Origin: Pseudomonas pharyngis
Lineage (GTDB): Bacteria > Pseudomonadota > Gammaproteobacteria > Pseudomonadales > Pseudomonadaceae
Assembly: GCF_021602345.1 (NCBI RefSeq)
Contig: NZ_BQID01000004.1
Location: forward strand, 124,001 to 188,000
Length of the DNA: 64,000 nucleotides
Direction of reading: 5' to 3'
The position numbers were made by a program, and so were the translations under genes. The notes under the pieces were generated by a model. The model was not told the DNA's origin, searched no databases, and saw only the letters and a list, made by a program, of their open reading frames with translations. Shown in pieces: positions 26,284 to 35,549 of this stretch; positions within the stretch are counted from its first letter, which is position 1; the number at the start of each line of letters is the position of its first letter.

Positions 26284-26892
26284 TCATGCCGCGACGGGTA
26301 CGCCGCTGTGGAAGCGGAATTCCTCGTCCGGCGACTCGATCAGGTCCTGCTCGGCGGCGCGGACTCTCTCGATCACCTGGGCGATGTCCTTGGCGTCACC
26401 GTACTGGTAGGCCAGTTTCAGGTAACCCTGGAAATGCCGGGCCTCGCTTTTCAGCAGGCCGAAGTAGAACTTGCCGAGTTCTTCGTCCAGATGCGGCACC
26501 AGCGCTTCGAATCGCTCGCAACTGCGCGCTTCGATGAAGGCGCCGACCACCAGGGTGTCGACCAGTTTCACCGGTTCGTGACTGCGCACCACTTTGCGCA
26601 GGCTCGAGGCATAACGGCCGGCATGCAGCTGGCGCAGTTCAATCTTGCGCCGCTTCATGATGCGCATCACCTGCTCGTGGTGCACCAGCTCTTCCCGGGC
26701 CAGACGCGACATCATGTTGATCAGATCGACATGGGAATGGTACTTGGCAATCAGGCTCAACGCGGTGCTGGCGGCCTTGAACTCGCAGTTCTTGTGGTCG
26801 ATCAGCAGGGTTTCCTGATCGGCCAGCGCGGCTTCAACCCAGGCGTCAGGCGTGCGGCAACCAAGGAATTCGTGGATTTCGGGAAGGATCAT
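26284..26892 (-). CDS. miaE: tRNA-(ms2io6A37) hydroxylase MiaE
   Basis: A 202-residue ferritin-like diiron monooxygenase that hydroxylates the isopentenyl group of 2-methylthio-N6-isopentenyladenosine at tRNA position 37. The iron-binding pattern is visible in REELVHHEQVMRIMKRR (E-x-x-H) and in the second set AFIEARSCERFEAL and KSEARHFQGYLKLA. The ATG giving MILPEIHEFLGC is taken as start; a TTG five codons earlier is possible. It stands alone, divergent from the universal stress gene. Confidence 0.92.
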   Translation of the reverse strand: MILPEIHEFLGCRTPDAWVEAALADQETLLIDHKNCEFKAASTALSLIAKYHSHVDLINMMSRLAREELVHHEQVMRIMKRRKIELRQLHAGRYASSLRKVVRSHEPVKLVDTLVVGAFIEARSCERFEALVPHLDEELGKFYFGLLKSEARHFQGYLKLAYQYGDAKDIAQVIERVRAAEQDLIESPDEEFRFHSGVPVAA

Positions 26893-26969
26893 GGGGCTCA
26901 CGGTCAAAAGGTGTTCGAGCGAAGGGCGCCGATTATACCGGCCTGCCCGCAGACCACCAGCCGCGCGCG

Positions 26970-27018
26970 TTGATATGCATCAAGTCGCAGACAGATGCGC
27001 AGCAACTATAGTTGTGCA
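26970..27018 (+). promoter_or_regulatory. ANR/FNR-dependent class II promoter
   Basis: TTGATATGCATCAA (26970-26983) is a perfect TTGAT-N4-ATCAA ANR/FNR/Dnr box. A -10-like TATAGT lies at 27007-27012. If transcription starts near 27018 the box is centred at -41.5, the classic class II activator position. The driven gene is the universal stress protein at 27052. Confidence 0.8.
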
Positions 27019-27051
27019 ACGCCGTGCCTTTTCATTGCTGGAGACTCACTC

Positions 27052-27915
27052 ATGCAAGCCATTCGCAGCATTCTGGTGGTCATCGAACCCGAACACGCGG
27101 AAAGCCTGGCGCTCAAGCGCGCCAAGCTGATCGCCGGGGTGACCCAGGCCCATCTGCACCTGCTGGTCTGCGACAAGAAGCACGATCACGCCGGCATGCT
27201 CAGCGTGCTCAAGGCCGCGCTGCTGGCGGACGGCTACAGCGTCACCACCGAACAGGCGTGGAACGAGAGCCTGCACGAAACCATCATCGACGTGCAGCAG
27301 GCCGAAGGTTGCGGGCTGGTGATCAAACAGCACTTCCCCGACAGCTCGCTGAAAAAGGCCCTGCTGACCCCGGCGGACTGGAAACTGCTGCGCCACTGCC
27401 CTACTCCCGTGCTGCTGGTGAAAACCGCCGGTTCGTGGAAGGACAAGGTGATTCTTGCGGCGGTCGACGTGGGCAATGCCGACGGCGAACACCGTCATCT
27501 GCACACCACGATCATCGACCATGGGTTCGACATCGCCAGCCTGGCCAAGGGGCATCTGCACGTGATTACCGCCCATCCGTCGCCGATGCTGTCGGCGGCA
27601 GACCCGACGTTCCAGCTCAAGGAAACCATCGAGGCGCGCTATCGCGAGCAATGCCGGGCGTTTCAGGCTGAATTCGACATTGATGACGCTCACCTGCATG
27701 TCGAGGAAGGCCCGGCGGACGTGCTGATTCCGTTCATGGCGCACAAGCTGCAGGCGGCGGTGACGGTGATTGGCACCGTGGCGCGCAGCGGCGTATCCGG
27801 TGCGTTGATCGGCAACACGGCTGAACAGGTGCTGGATCAGCTGGAAAGCGACGTGCTGGTGCTAAAGCCTCAGGAGGTTGAAGACCATTTGGTCGAATTG
27901 GCGGTGAAGCATTAA
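27052..27915 (+). CDS. Tandem-domain universal stress protein, UspE-like
   Basis: A 287-residue cytoplasmic protein with two Usp domains. The first starts SILVVIEPEHAES and includes VLLVKTAGSWKDK; the second carries VTVIGTVARSGVSGALIGNTAEQVLDQLESDVLVLKP, with the G-x2-G-x9-G-S/T-type end of nucleotide-binding Usps partly conserved. In pseudomonads, Usp genes behind ANR boxes support survival under oxygen limitation. Here a perfect ANR box at -41.5 makes this regulation very likely. GGAGA precedes the chosen ATG. A REPIN follows the stop. Confidence 0.88.
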   Translation: MQAIRSILVVIEPEHAESLALKRAKLIAGVTQAHLHLLVCDKKHDHAGMLSVLKAALLADGYSVTTEQAWNESLHETIIDVQQAEGCGLVIKQHFPDSSLKKALLTPADWKLLRHCPTPVLLVKTAGSWKDKVILAAVDVGNADGEHRHLHTTIIDHGFDIASLAKGHLHVITAHPSPMLSAADPTFQLKETIEARYREQCRAFQAEFDIDDAHLHVEEGPADVLIPFMAHKLQAAVTVIGTVARSGVSGALIGNTAEQVLDQLESDVLVLKPQEVEDHLVELAVKH

Positions 27916-27939
27916 GTATTGTGGCGCCTGCAAGGCCGT

Positions 27940-28031
27940 CATCGCTGGCAAGCCAGCTCCCACAGGAACTTCGGTGTGCACTCCATGGAGAGCTTTACAC
28001 CATCATTGTGGGAGCTGGCTTGCCAGCGATG
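27940..28031. repeat. REPIN (inverted REP pair)
   Basis: CATCGCTGGCAAGCCAGCTC plus CCACA (27940-27964) and its exact 25-base reverse complement (28007-28031), spacer 42 bases. The sequence core (GCTGGCTTGCCAGC) differs from the 24.0 kb copy, so this is a different subtype of the same family. Confidence 0.9.
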
Positions 28032-28039
28032 GCAATAGA

Positions 28040-28510
28040 TCAGTCGCCGAGGGCGTCCTTGAGGAAACCGGGGGCGATGTAGCGCTGATAGTGCGCTTCC
28101 GACAGCAGGAAAAATTCCCGATCAATGGCATCGCGCAGTTCCGGCAGGTTCCAGTCGCGAAACTCCGGCAGCAGTACCATGCCGTAGGCTTCCAGATTAA
28201 TGATCACCCGCGCGCCCCGGGCGATCAGTTGATACGCCGAGCAATACTCCGACTGATGCGGCACGAAGCGGATCTTGCGCTGCTCCAGCTGATGGCGCAG
28301 ACGCGCCGGATCGAAGACCTCGACCTTGCTCGCCATCACTTGTGACAGCAATTGCTCAAGACGCAGCCAGACCGCGCGCTTTTCTTCCTCGTTGTAACCG
28401 TTCCAGTGGATCACTTCGTGGTGGAAACGCTTGCAGCCACGGCACACCAGATCACCGTAAACGGTGGAGCAGAGGCCGACGCAGGGGGTCTTGATGGTCT
28501 GATTGGGCAT
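28040..28510 (-). CDS. DUF1289-domain protein
   Basis: A 156-residue protein. The N-terminal DUF1289 domain shows the cysteine pattern TPCVGLCSTVYGDLVCRGCKRFHHEVIHW, probably a small metal or FeS site. The C-terminal 100 residues are a helical extension without a family I can name. The ATG at 28510 gives the conserved MPNQTIKTPC start; twenty upstream codons are unlike the family. It is divergent from acnB across a 469-base region. Confidence 0.85.
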   Translation of the reverse strand: MPNQTIKTPCVGLCSTVYGDLVCRGCKRFHHEVIHWNGYNEEEKRAVWLRLEQLLSQVMASKVEVFDPARLRHQLEQRKIRFVPHQSEYCSAYQLIARGARVIINLEAYGMVLLPEFRDWNLPELRDAIDREFFLLSEAHYQRYIAPGFLKDALGD

Positions 28511-28718
28511 AGAATGGGCAAAACACTTGAAACGCGGAACAGGTCGGCATGTTAGCCCTTTGTCCGCCATTCATCACCCCTCAAACGTCAGGGACAAGCG
28601 CTGGATCAAGGTTTGCCCCACCCGTGCACAACGCAACCAAAGTCCAATAGAGCGCGACTTACCTTTAAATTTTTTTTGCCGTAGAATCAGCCAGCCTTTT
28701 TAGGCGCCAATGTCCGTT

Positions 28719-28929
28719 AGAAGCTGTTTTCAAAGCGTCACGAGCACAGTCGTTCCTTCAGAGCGGTGTTGGCGTAAGGTTTTTCCAGCGGGGAAAAGCC
28801 ATACGCCAACCCTCATCAGCTCCCCGTTCTGCAGGCGTAAAACTTTGAAAGCAGCTTCTGTAAGGAATTGCCGGTAATTCTGGCCGAACGACCCACAACG
28901 TCGTGAGGAGCATGAGTACGGCAATTTCG
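28719..28929 (+). promoter_or_regulatory. Structured acnB leader, candidate cis-regulatory RNA
   Basis: Four nested or successive pairings precede acnB. Stem P1: AGAAGCTGTTTTCAAAG (28719-28735) with CTTTGAAAGCAGCTTCT (28843-28859), 17 bp with one G-U. P2 inside it: 28768-28810, a 19-base arm hairpin (GTTGGCGTAAGG...) with one mismatch and one G-U. P3: GGAATTGCCG (28864-28873) with CGGCAATTTC (28919-28928). P4 inside P3: ACGAC/GTCGT (28888-28904). A possible promoter, TTACCT-N17-TAGAAT (28659-28687), would start the transcript just before P1. No known riboswitch is recognised. Confidence 0.5.
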
Positions 28930-28979
28930 GGATGAGCGTCCCGGACACCCATTTGGGACCACTGATGAGGGTAATAACT

Positions 28980-31589
28980 GTGCTTGAAGCCTACCGCAAA
29001 CATATCGAAGAGCGTGCAGCCCTGGGTATCGTTCCCCAGCCGCTTAACGCCGAACAAACTGCAGGCCTGGTCGAGCTGCTGAAGAATCCTCCGGCTGGCG
29101 AAGAAGCTTTCCTCGTTGACCTGATCACCAATCGCGTACCACCAGGAGTGGACGAAGCCGCCTACGTCAAGGCCGGTTTCCTCTCCGCACTGGCCAAGGG
29201 CGAAGTCTCCTCCCCTCTGCTGGACAAGAAGCGCGCTGTAGAACTGCTCGGCACCATGCAGGGCGGCTACAACATCGTGACCCTGGTTGAACTGCTGGAC
29301 GACGCCGAGCTGGCGCCAGTGGCCGCCGAGGAACTCAAGCACACCCTGCTGATGTTCGATGCCTTCCACGACGTGGCTGAAAAGGCCAAGAACGGCAACG
29401 TTCACGCCAAGGCCGTACTGCAATCCTGGGCTGACGGCGAGTGGTTCAAGAAGCGCCCGGTGCTGGCCGACAAGATCAGCCTGCGCGTCTTCAAGGTCAC
29501 CGGCGAAACCAACACCGACGACCTGTCCCCTGCCCCAGACGCCTGGTCGCGTCCTGACATCCCGCTGCACGCCCTGGCCATGCTGAAAATGGCCCGTGAC
29601 GGCATCGTTCCGGACGAGCAAGGCAAGACCGGCCCAATGAAGCAGATCGAAGAAATGCGCGGCCAGGGCTTCCCTATCGCTTACGTCGGTGACGTGGTCG
29701 GTACCGGTTCCTCGCGTAAATCGGCGACCAACTCGGTCCTGTGGTTCTTCGGCGACGACATCCCTTACGTTCCGAACAAGCGCGCTGGCGGTTTCTGCTT
29801 CGGCAGCAAAATTGCCCCGATCTTCTACAACACCATGGAAGATGCCGGCGCACTGCCAATCGAGTTCGACGTATCGAACATGAACATGGGCGACGTGATC
29901 GACCTGTACCCGCACGCAGGCAAAGTCTGCAAGCACGGTACCGACGAAGTCATCACCACCTTCGAAATGAAAACCCCGGTGCTGCTGGACGAAGTCCGCG
30001 CCGGCGGCCGTATCCCGCTGATCATCGGCCGTGGCCTGACCGAGAAGGCTCGCGCCGAACTGGGTCTGCCAGCGTTCGACCTGTTCAAGAAACCGGAAGC
30101 TCCGGCTGAAAGCACCAAGGGCTTCACCCTGGCGCAGAAAATGGTCGGCAAGGCTTGCGGTCTGGCAGAAGGCAAAGGCGTTCGTCCTGGCACCTACTGC
30201 GAACCGAAGATGACCACCGTAGGTTCTCAGGACACCACAGGTCCAATGACCCGTGACGAACTGAAAGACCTGGCGTGCCTGGGCTTCTCCGCTGATCTGG
30301 TGATGCAGTCCTTCTGCCACACCGCGGCTTATCCAAAGCCGATCGACGTGACCACACACCACACCCTGCCTGACTTCATCATGACCCGCGGCGGTGTTTC
30401 CCTGCGTCCGGGCGACGGCATCATCCACTCGTGGCTGAACCGCATGCTGCTGCCGGACACCGTCGGTACCGGTGGTGACTCGCACACCCGTTTCCCGATG
30501 GGCATCTCGTTCCCGGCCGGTTCCGGCCTGGTCGCGTTCGCCGCTGCCACCGGCGTCATGCCGCTGGACATGCCGGAATCGATTCTGGTGCGCTTCAAAG
30601 GCAAAATGAAACCTGGCATCACCCTGCGTGACCTGGTTCATGCCATTCCTTACTTCGCCATCCAGAACGGTCTGCTGACCGTCGAGAAGAAAGGCAAGAA
30701 AAACGCCTTCTCCGGCCGCATCCTGGAAATCGAAGGCCTGGAAGGTCTGACCCTGGAACAGGCGTTCGAACTGTCCGACGCCTCGGCCGAACGTTCGGCT
30801 GCCGGTTGCACCATCAAGCTGTCGAAAGAGTCGATCACCGAGTACCTGCAGTCCAACATCACCCTGCTGCGCTGGATGATCGGCGAAGGCTACGGCGATG
30901 CGCGTACCCTGGAGCGTCGTGCTCAAGCGATGGAAGCCTGGATCGCCAACCCGCAACTGATGGAAGCCGATGCCGACGCCGAGTACGCCGAAGTCATCGA
31001 AATCGATCTGGCCGATATCAGCGAGCCTGTGCTGTGCGCGCCGAACGACCCGGACGACGCCCGTCTGCTGTCCAGCGTTGCTGGCGAGAAGATCGACGAA
31101 GTGTTCATCGGTTCGTGCATGACCAACATCGGTCACTTCCGCGCTGCCGGTAAACTGCTGGATCAGGTCAAGGGTCAGCTGCCAACCCGTCTGTGGCTGT
31201 CGCCGCCGACCAAGATGGACGCTCACCAACTGACCGAAGAAGGCTACTACGGCATCTACGGCAAGGCCGGCGCCCGCATGGAAATGCCAGGCTGCTCGCT
31301 GTGCATGGGTAACCAGGCACGCGTTGAGCCGAACAGCACCGTGGTGTCGACCTCGACCCGTAACTTCCCGAACCGTCTGGGCGACGGCGCGAACGTCTAC
31401 CTGGCTTCGGCTGAGCTTGCGTCCGTCGCTTCGATCCTGGGTCGCCTGCCGACCGTCGAGGAGTACATGGAATACGCTGGCAAGATCGACAGCATGGCGG
31501 CCGACGTTTACCGCTACCTGTCCTTCGACCAGATTGCCGAGTTCCGTGAAGCTGCTGCGAACGCCAAGATCCCGGTCGTTCAAGCCTAA
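28980..31589 (+). CDS. acnB: Aconitate hydratase B
   Basis: The main TCA-cycle aconitase (citrate to isocitrate), 869 residues; many AcnB proteins also process 2-methylaconitate. The N-terminal HEAT-like domain carries [25 protein letters not shown]; the swivel domain precedes the catalytic domains, as in AcnB. The 4Fe-4S ligands are C713 ([11 protein letters not shown]) and C772/C775 (GCSLCMGNQ), three positions after E. coli. Translation starts at GTG behind GAGGG; this gives the conserved family start, whereas an upstream in-frame ATG (28932) lies in the structured leader. In P. aeruginosa acnB is repressed by the iron-responsive PrrF RNAs. Confidence 0.96.
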   Translation: MLEAYRKHIEERAALGIVPQPLNAEQTAGLVELLKNPPAGEEAFLVDLITNRVPPGVDEAAYVKAGFLSALAKGEVSSPLLDKKRAVELLGTMQGGYNIVTLVELLDDAELAPVAAEELKHTLLMFDAFHDVAEKAKNGNVHAKAVLQSWADGEWFKKRPVLADKISLRVFKVTGETNTDDLSPAPDAWSRPDIPLHALAMLKMARDGIVPDEQGKTGPMKQIEEMRGQGFPIAYVGDVVGTGSSRKSATNSVLWFFGDDIPYVPNKRAGGFCFGSKIAPIFYNTMEDAGALPIEFDVSNMNMGDVIDLYPHAGKVCKHGTDEVITTFEMKTPVLLDEVRAGGRIPLIIGRGLTEKARAELGLPAFDLFKKPEAPAESTKGFTLAQKMVGKACGLAEGKGVRPGTYCEPKMTTVGSQDTTGPMTRDELKDLACLGFSADLVMQSFCHTAAYPKPIDVTTHHTLPDFIMTRGGVSLRPGDGIIHSWLNRMLLPDTVGTGGDSHTRFPMGISFPAGSGLVAFAAATGVMPLDMPESILVRFKGKMKPGITLRDLVHAIPYFAIQNGLLTVEKKGKKNAFSGRILEIEGLEGLTLEQAFELSDASAERSAAGCTIKLSKESITEYLQSNITLLRWMIGEGYGDARTLERRAQAMEAWIANPQLMEADADAEYAEVIEIDLADISEPVLCAPNDPDDARLLSSVAGEKIDEVFIGSCMTNIGHFRAAGKLLDQVKGQLPTRLWLSPPTKMDAHQLTEEGYYGIYGKAGARMEMPGCSLCMGNQARVEPNSTVVSTSTRNFPNRLGDGANVYLASAELASVASILGRLPTVEEYMEYAGKIDSMAADVYRYLSFDQIAEFREAAANAKIPVVQA

Positions 31590-31604
31590 CGCTGCAACGC
31601 AATG

Positions 31605-31641
31605 AAAAACGCCGCCCATCGCGAGATGAGCGGCGTTTTTT
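31605..31641 (+). terminator. Intrinsic terminator of acnB
   Basis: AAAAACGCCGC and GCGGCGTTTTT enclose an inner CATC-GCGA-GATG stem; a T-run follows. It starts 15 bases after the acnB stop. Confidence 0.92.
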
Positions 31642-31687
31642 ATGCCTGTCGGATGGGGCCTCGCCCCGCGCTGATCGCAGGCACAAA

Positions 31688-31718
31688 AAAGGCCGACCTG
31701 CGAGGCAGATCGGCCTTT
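31688..31718 (-). terminator. Intrinsic terminator of the serine transporter gene
   Basis: AAAGGCCGACCTGC and GCAGATCGGCCTTT (one mismatch) around GAG. On the minus strand it is followed by a run of T residues, fitting the end of the convergent transporter gene. Confidence 0.88.
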
Positions 31719-31755
31719 CTGTTTCACCAGATCAAACGGGATCTTGTGTTGGATC

Positions 31756-33036
31756 TCACGCCGTCAGCGAATAGATCAACGCCGAAATGGCCACCAGACC
31801 CACTGCGGTGACAAACACGTTCGACATCTGCCCACGGTAACGGGCCATCGCCGGCACTTTGCGGATCGCGTACATCGGCATCAGGAACAGGATCGCCGCG
31901 ATGACCGGGCCACCGATGGTTTCGATCATGCCGAGGATGCTCGGGTTCAGGGTCGCCACGATCCAGCACACCACCAGCATGAACGCCGCCACGATGCGGT
32001 CCAGCGCCTTGGCGCCCGGACGCTTGCCGCTTTTGACGATCAAGCCCTTCAGGCCTTCGCTGGCACCGATGTAGTGACCGAGGAACGACTTGGAGATGGC
32101 CACGAACGCAATCAGCGGTGCCGCGAACGCGATAGTCGGGTTGCTGAAGTGGTTGGCCAGGTACGACAGGATCGACAGGTTCTGCGCCTTGGCTTCCGCC
32201 AGTTGCTCCGGCGACAGGGTCAGCACGCAGCTGAACACGAAGAACAGCACCATCACCACCATCAGCAGGTGCGCGCGGGACAGGATCTGCGAGCTGCGCT
32301 CATCCGCGTGAATGCCGTAACGACGCTTCTGATCCACAGCAAACGCCGAGATGATCGGCGAGTGGTTGAACGAGAACACCATCACCGGAATCGCCAGCCA
32401 CAGCGTGTGCAGCAGCGCCGACGGTGCCGGCACCTGCGAAGCGGTGGTCAGGATGCCGCCGTTCCAGTGCGGAATCAGATACACCGCCAGGAACAGCAGC
32501 GCGACGATGAACGGATACACCATCAGGCTCATGGCCTTGACGATCACTTGCTCGCCGCAGCGCACCACGGCCAGCAGGCCGAGAATCAGCACGAACGAAA
32601 GCAGCGCGCGCGGTGGCGGCGTGATGTGCAGTTGGTGCTCGAGGAAACTGGCGACCGTGTTGGTCAGGCCAACGCTGTAGATCAGCAGGATCGGGAAAAT
32701 CGCGAAGAAGTACAGCAGAGTGATCAGCGCGCCGGCCTTGATGCCGAAATGCTGTTCCACCACGTCAGTGATGTCGGCGCCTTCGCGACCGGAAAGCACG
32801 AAGCGGGTCAGGCCGCGGTGTGCGTAGAACGTCATCGGGAAGGCCAGCAGCGCGAGGATCACCAGCGGCCAGAAGCCACCCAGACCTGCATTGATCGGCA
32901 AAAACAGGGTACCGGCGCCGATGGCCGTCCCAAACAGTCCCAACATCCAGGTAGTGTCATGGCGATTCCAGCTCGACAGTTCGGCTGGTGCTGCCGCCTC
33001 AAAGCGTTGTTCGACGCTATTGGCCTGATCATTCAT
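31756..33036 (-). CDS. sdaC: HAAAP-family serine transporter, SdaC-like
   Basis: A 426-residue transporter with about eleven hydrophobic segments, of the hydroxy/aromatic amino-acid permease family. Segments matching E. coli SdaC are TWMLGLFGTAIGAGTLFLPINAGLGGFWPL, FSFNHSPIISAFAVDQKRRYG and SFLGHYIGASEG. SdaC imports L-serine with protons. The ATG at 33036 (MNDQANSVEQ) lies behind GGAGAT; about 80 upstream codons are open but arginine-rich and unlike the family. No serine deaminase gene lies adjacent, so the substrate is a family inference. Confidence 0.87.
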   Translation of the reverse strand: MNDQANSVEQRFEAAAPAELSSWNRHDTTWMLGLFGTAIGAGTLFLPINAGLGGFWPLVILALLAFPMTFYAHRGLTRFVLSGREGADITDVVEQHFGIKAGALITLLYFFAIFPILLIYSVGLTNTVASFLEHQLHITPPPRALLSFVLILGLLAVVRCGEQVIVKAMSLMVYPFIVALLFLAVYLIPHWNGGILTTASQVPAPSALLHTLWLAIPVMVFSFNHSPIISAFAVDQKRRYGIHADERSSQILSRAHLLMVVMVLFFVFSCVLTLSPEQLAEAKAQNLSILSYLANHFSNPTIAFAAPLIAFVAISKSFLGHYIGASEGLKGLIVKSGKRPGAKALDRIVAAFMLVVCWIVATLNPSILGMIETIGGPVIAAILFLMPMYAIRKVPAMARYRGQMSNVFVTAVGLVAISALIYSLTA

Positions 33037-33291
33037 CCGGTCGGATCTCCGCATTCCGGTCACTTGCCACTCGGTCAGGACGCGTCGGAAAAAACCGACA
33101 GACATGCTCCGGCCGAAACAGGGGCGCGATTCTCCGCGATAAATGAGCAGAAGCAAAGACTTAGCTGAGGAATGGTTGTGCGGAGCAGATCGGAGGCTTG
33201 TCGCTTTTGGGAAAAAGACTGTCGGCGCCAGATACGTCACATGTCGTCCGATGGCATGTGCTGGCGCCGAATGTGCCATGGGAAAACCCGA

Positions 33292-33462
33292 TCAGATCGA
33301 TCGGGCCAATATGAAGCCGAGGGACATGCAGAAGATGCCGAAGCCAAATAACCCCAACATCGGAAGCATTTCACCTTTGTGTTTGATGCGCATTCTTTCG
33401 ACCCACTCATCGTGCTCTCGCTCTGAGCGTTCCATTCTGGCCTTGCGGTCATATGTACTCAT
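33292..33462 (-). CDS. Small single-helix membrane protein, hypothetical
   Basis: A 56-residue protein: a highly charged N-terminal helix (KARMERSEREHDEWVERMRIK) followed by one transmembrane segment (MLPMLGLFGFGIFCMSLGFIL) and ARSI. GAGGA lies 9 bases before the ATG. It is 51 bases downstream of a second small membrane gene of similar architecture on the same strand. I do not recognise a family. The layout (cytoplasmic helix, C-terminal anchor) would suit a membrane-tethered partner or a type II/tail-anchored peptide; this is speculation. Confidence 0.6.
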   Translation of the reverse strand: MSTYDRKARMERSEREHDEWVERMRIKHKGEMLPMLGLFGFGIFCMSLGFILARSI

Positions 33463-33513
33463 GCTGATCTTCCTCTGGGTTCCCTGGGCCTGACTGTTTT
33501 GAAAGGCGAACAC

Positions 33514-33708
33514 TCAAAATTTGAAAAAAAATCCTGCTACTGCAGTGAATGCAGTCAACACCCCACCAAATACCGCGACTGGATACAAGTTTGCCTCCCA
33601 CCTCAGCTTCTTTTCCTCCGCCAGCAGCTTTTGTCTTTCAGCCACGAGCTTTCGTGACTCATGTTCCAACCTGTCGAGTTCCAGACTTTCACGATCGTTA
33701 TGAAACAT
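33514..33708 (-). CDS. Small coiled-coil membrane protein, hypothetical
   Basis: A 64-residue protein with a charged amphipathic, probably coiled-coil helix (ESLELDRLEHESRKLVAERQ and following KLLAEEKKLRWEA), and a C-terminal hydrophobic segment VAVFGGVLTAFTAVAGFFF. The ribosome binding site AAGGAAGG is strong. It precedes the 56-residue gene in a likely two-gene operon. The plus-strand region between here and 33984 has no gene. No family recognised. Confidence 0.62.
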   Translation of the reverse strand: MFHNDRESLELDRLEHESRKLVAERQKLLAEEKKLRWEANLYPVAVFGGVLTAFTAVAGFFFKF

Positions 33709-33983
33709 TGGCCTTCCTTGGCTGATGGCAATTTCCGTCCGGGTTGCCGCTCCGTCCTGAAGAGCGCATCCCGTCCTGCCCTCTATGGTTCCGCGCTTCT
33801 CACCCCGCCGTATAGCGGATGAATCCGGCAGCACTTGTAGGCAACATCCGTAAATCCCGCAGGATGGTGCGTCCATTTCCTAACGTTTTTAAACAACCTC
33901 ACTGACCGGCATTTTTCGGCTATACCCAATGGCGAATTGACTGACATTCCCGTCCAGTCCCCCCTCGCCTGTGGAGCCATCCC

Positions 33984-34367
33984 ATGCCCCTCGTCCGCGT
34001 CGACATCAAGAAGAACCCGGACCCGACGTTCGCCAAACGCATTGGCGAAGTGATCTACGCCGCCCTGCGCAGCGAGATCAATGTGCCGGAACACGACAAT
34101 TTTCAGGTGCTGGCCGAGCACGACGACCAGCACTTGATCTATGACCCGCAATATTTGGGAATCCAGCGCAGCGACGGCATCGTGTTCATCCAGCTGACCA
34201 TCAGCGAAGGCCGTACCGTCGAGATGAAACAACGGCTGTTCCAGACCATCGCGCGCAACCTGAACCAGCAACTGGCCGTGCGTCAGGAGGATGTGTTTAT
34301 CAATCTGGTGGAGGTGAAAAAAGAGAACTGGTCGTTCGGCAACGGCATCGCCCAGTACGTGACCTGA
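33984..34367 (+). CDS. Tautomerase-family protein
   Basis: A 127-residue protein beginning MPLVRVDIKKNPDP. After removal of Met the N-terminal proline would be the catalytic base, as in 4-oxalocrotonate tautomerase, CaaD and MSAD relatives. The length and segments DNFQVLAEHDDQHLIYDPQYLGIQRSDG and NLVEVKKENWSFGNG match the larger 120-130-residue tautomerase group rather than 62-residue 4-OT. The substrate is unknown. It stands alone, 171 bases before the 2-hydroxyacid dehydrogenase. Confidence 0.85.
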   Translation: MPLVRVDIKKNPDPTFAKRIGEVIYAALRSEINVPEHDNFQVLAEHDDQHLIYDPQYLGIQRSDGIVFIQLTISEGRTVEMKQRLFQTIARNLNQQLAVRQEDVFINLVEVKKENWSFGNGIAQYVT

Positions 34368-34538
34368 TTCAGTGAACGTGAGCGCCGATGTCAGCTTCTG
34401 ACGAAGCACCCGCGCACTCCCCGCCTCAGCTCCTACACTGCCTGATGCGGGGCCGAGCCAGCCATTGCCAAACCGCTCTGGAGTCAGCACTCTGAACCGA
34501 CTTTTGCGCCCGAAGACCGACGATCAAGGAGCCGAGCA

Positions 34539-35507
34539 ATGCCCGCCACCGTTCTGGTACTGGTTGAAACCATCAATGACTATTTGCCGATTCTTGAACA
34601 TCAGGGTTTTCACCTGATTCTCGCGCCGACCCCTGCCGAACGCGCGCAAGCCATCGCCACCCACGGGGCGCGGATCGACGCGGTGCTGACCCGTGGCCCC
34701 CTGGGGTTATACGCTGAAGAGATCGCCGCATTGCCCGCGCTGAAAATCATTTGCGTGATCGGCGCCGGTTACGAGCAGGTCGACCTGCAAGCCGCCAGCG
34801 ACCGTGGCCTGACTGTAACCAACGGCGCCGGCGTCAACGCTTCGTCGGTGGCCGACCACGCCATGGCCATGCTGCTGGCGCTGGTGCGTGACATACCGCG
34901 CTGCGACGCAGCCGTGCGCCGGGGTGAATGGCCGAAGATCATGCGTCCGTCACTGGCCGGCAAGCGTCTGGGGATCCTCGGGCTGGGCGCGGTGGGGATG
35001 GCGATCGCCAAACGCGCAAGCCTGGGCTTCGACATGGAGATCAGTTACCACAACCGTCAGGTGCGCAGCGATGTGCCTTACGCCTTCTGCTCGACCCCGA
35101 CCGAACTGGCCCGGGCCTCGGACTTTCTGGTGGTCGCCACGCCCGGCGGCATCGGCAGCCAGCATCTGGTGACCCGCCCGGTGCTCGATGCCCTGGGGCC
35201 CAACGGCTTTATCGTCAACATTGCCCGCGCCAGCGTCATCGCCACCGCTGAACTGATCAGCGCACTGGAACAACGTCGCATCGCCGGGGCGGCGCTGGAT
35301 GTGTTCGATCACGAGCCGCAAGTGCCCGATGCACTGAAAAACCTCAGCAATGTGCTTCTGACCCCGCACGTCGCCGGGTTATCACCGGAAGCCACCCAGG
35401 GCACCGTGGAACTGGTGGGCAAAAATCTGGTGGCTTTCTTCTCCGGCCAACCGGTGCTGACGCCCCTCCAGTTGCCGCCGAAACTGAACAACCAGCGCGT
35501 GCACTAA
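34539..35507 (+). CDS. NAD(P)-dependent 2-hydroxyacid dehydrogenase
   Basis: A 322-residue D-isomer-specific 2-hydroxyacid dehydrogenase. The Rossmann motif is GKRLGILGLGAVGMAIA (about 143-159). Catalytic residues are the Arg in VNIARASVI, the Glu in FDHEPQVP and the His in LTPHVAGLSPEA. The overall pattern (VADHAMAMLLALVRDIP) is close to GhrB/hydroxypyruvate-glyoxylate reductase-like enzymes. AAGGAG precedes the ATG. A hairpin without a T-run follows the gene. The exact substrate cannot be set from the sequence. Confidence 0.88.
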   Translation: MPATVLVLVETINDYLPILEHQGFHLILAPTPAERAQAIATHGARIDAVLTRGPLGLYAEEIAALPALKIICVIGAGYEQVDLQAASDRGLTVTNGAGVNASSVADHAMAMLLALVRDIPRCDAAVRRGEWPKIMRPSLAGKRLGILGLGAVGMAIAKRASLGFDMEISYHNRQVRSDVPYAFCSTPTELARASDFLVVATPGGIGSQHLVTRPVLDALGPNGFIVNIARASVIATAELISALEQRRIAGAALDVFDHEPQVPDALKNLSNVLLTPHVAGLSPEATQGTVELVGKNLVAFFSGQPVLTPLQLPPKLNNQRVH

Positions 35508-35528
35508 AGCGCGCCAGGCAAAGTTCAA

Positions 35529-35549
35529 GACGCCGGGATTCGGCGTCTG
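35529..35549. repeat. Hairpin after the dehydrogenase gene
   Basis: AGACGCCG and CGGCGTCT (8 bp, perfect) around GGATT. No T-run follows, so its terminator role is uncertain. The rest of the 35508-35723 gap shows nothing else distinct. Confidence 0.5.

Noticed and set aside
28758-31727. Very long open frame (about 989 codons) on the strand opposite acnB
   Set aside because: It mirrors acnB codon bias, has a composition rich in His, Arg, Gln and Val typical of antisense frames in GC-rich genes, shows no family motif, and acnB itself is certain.
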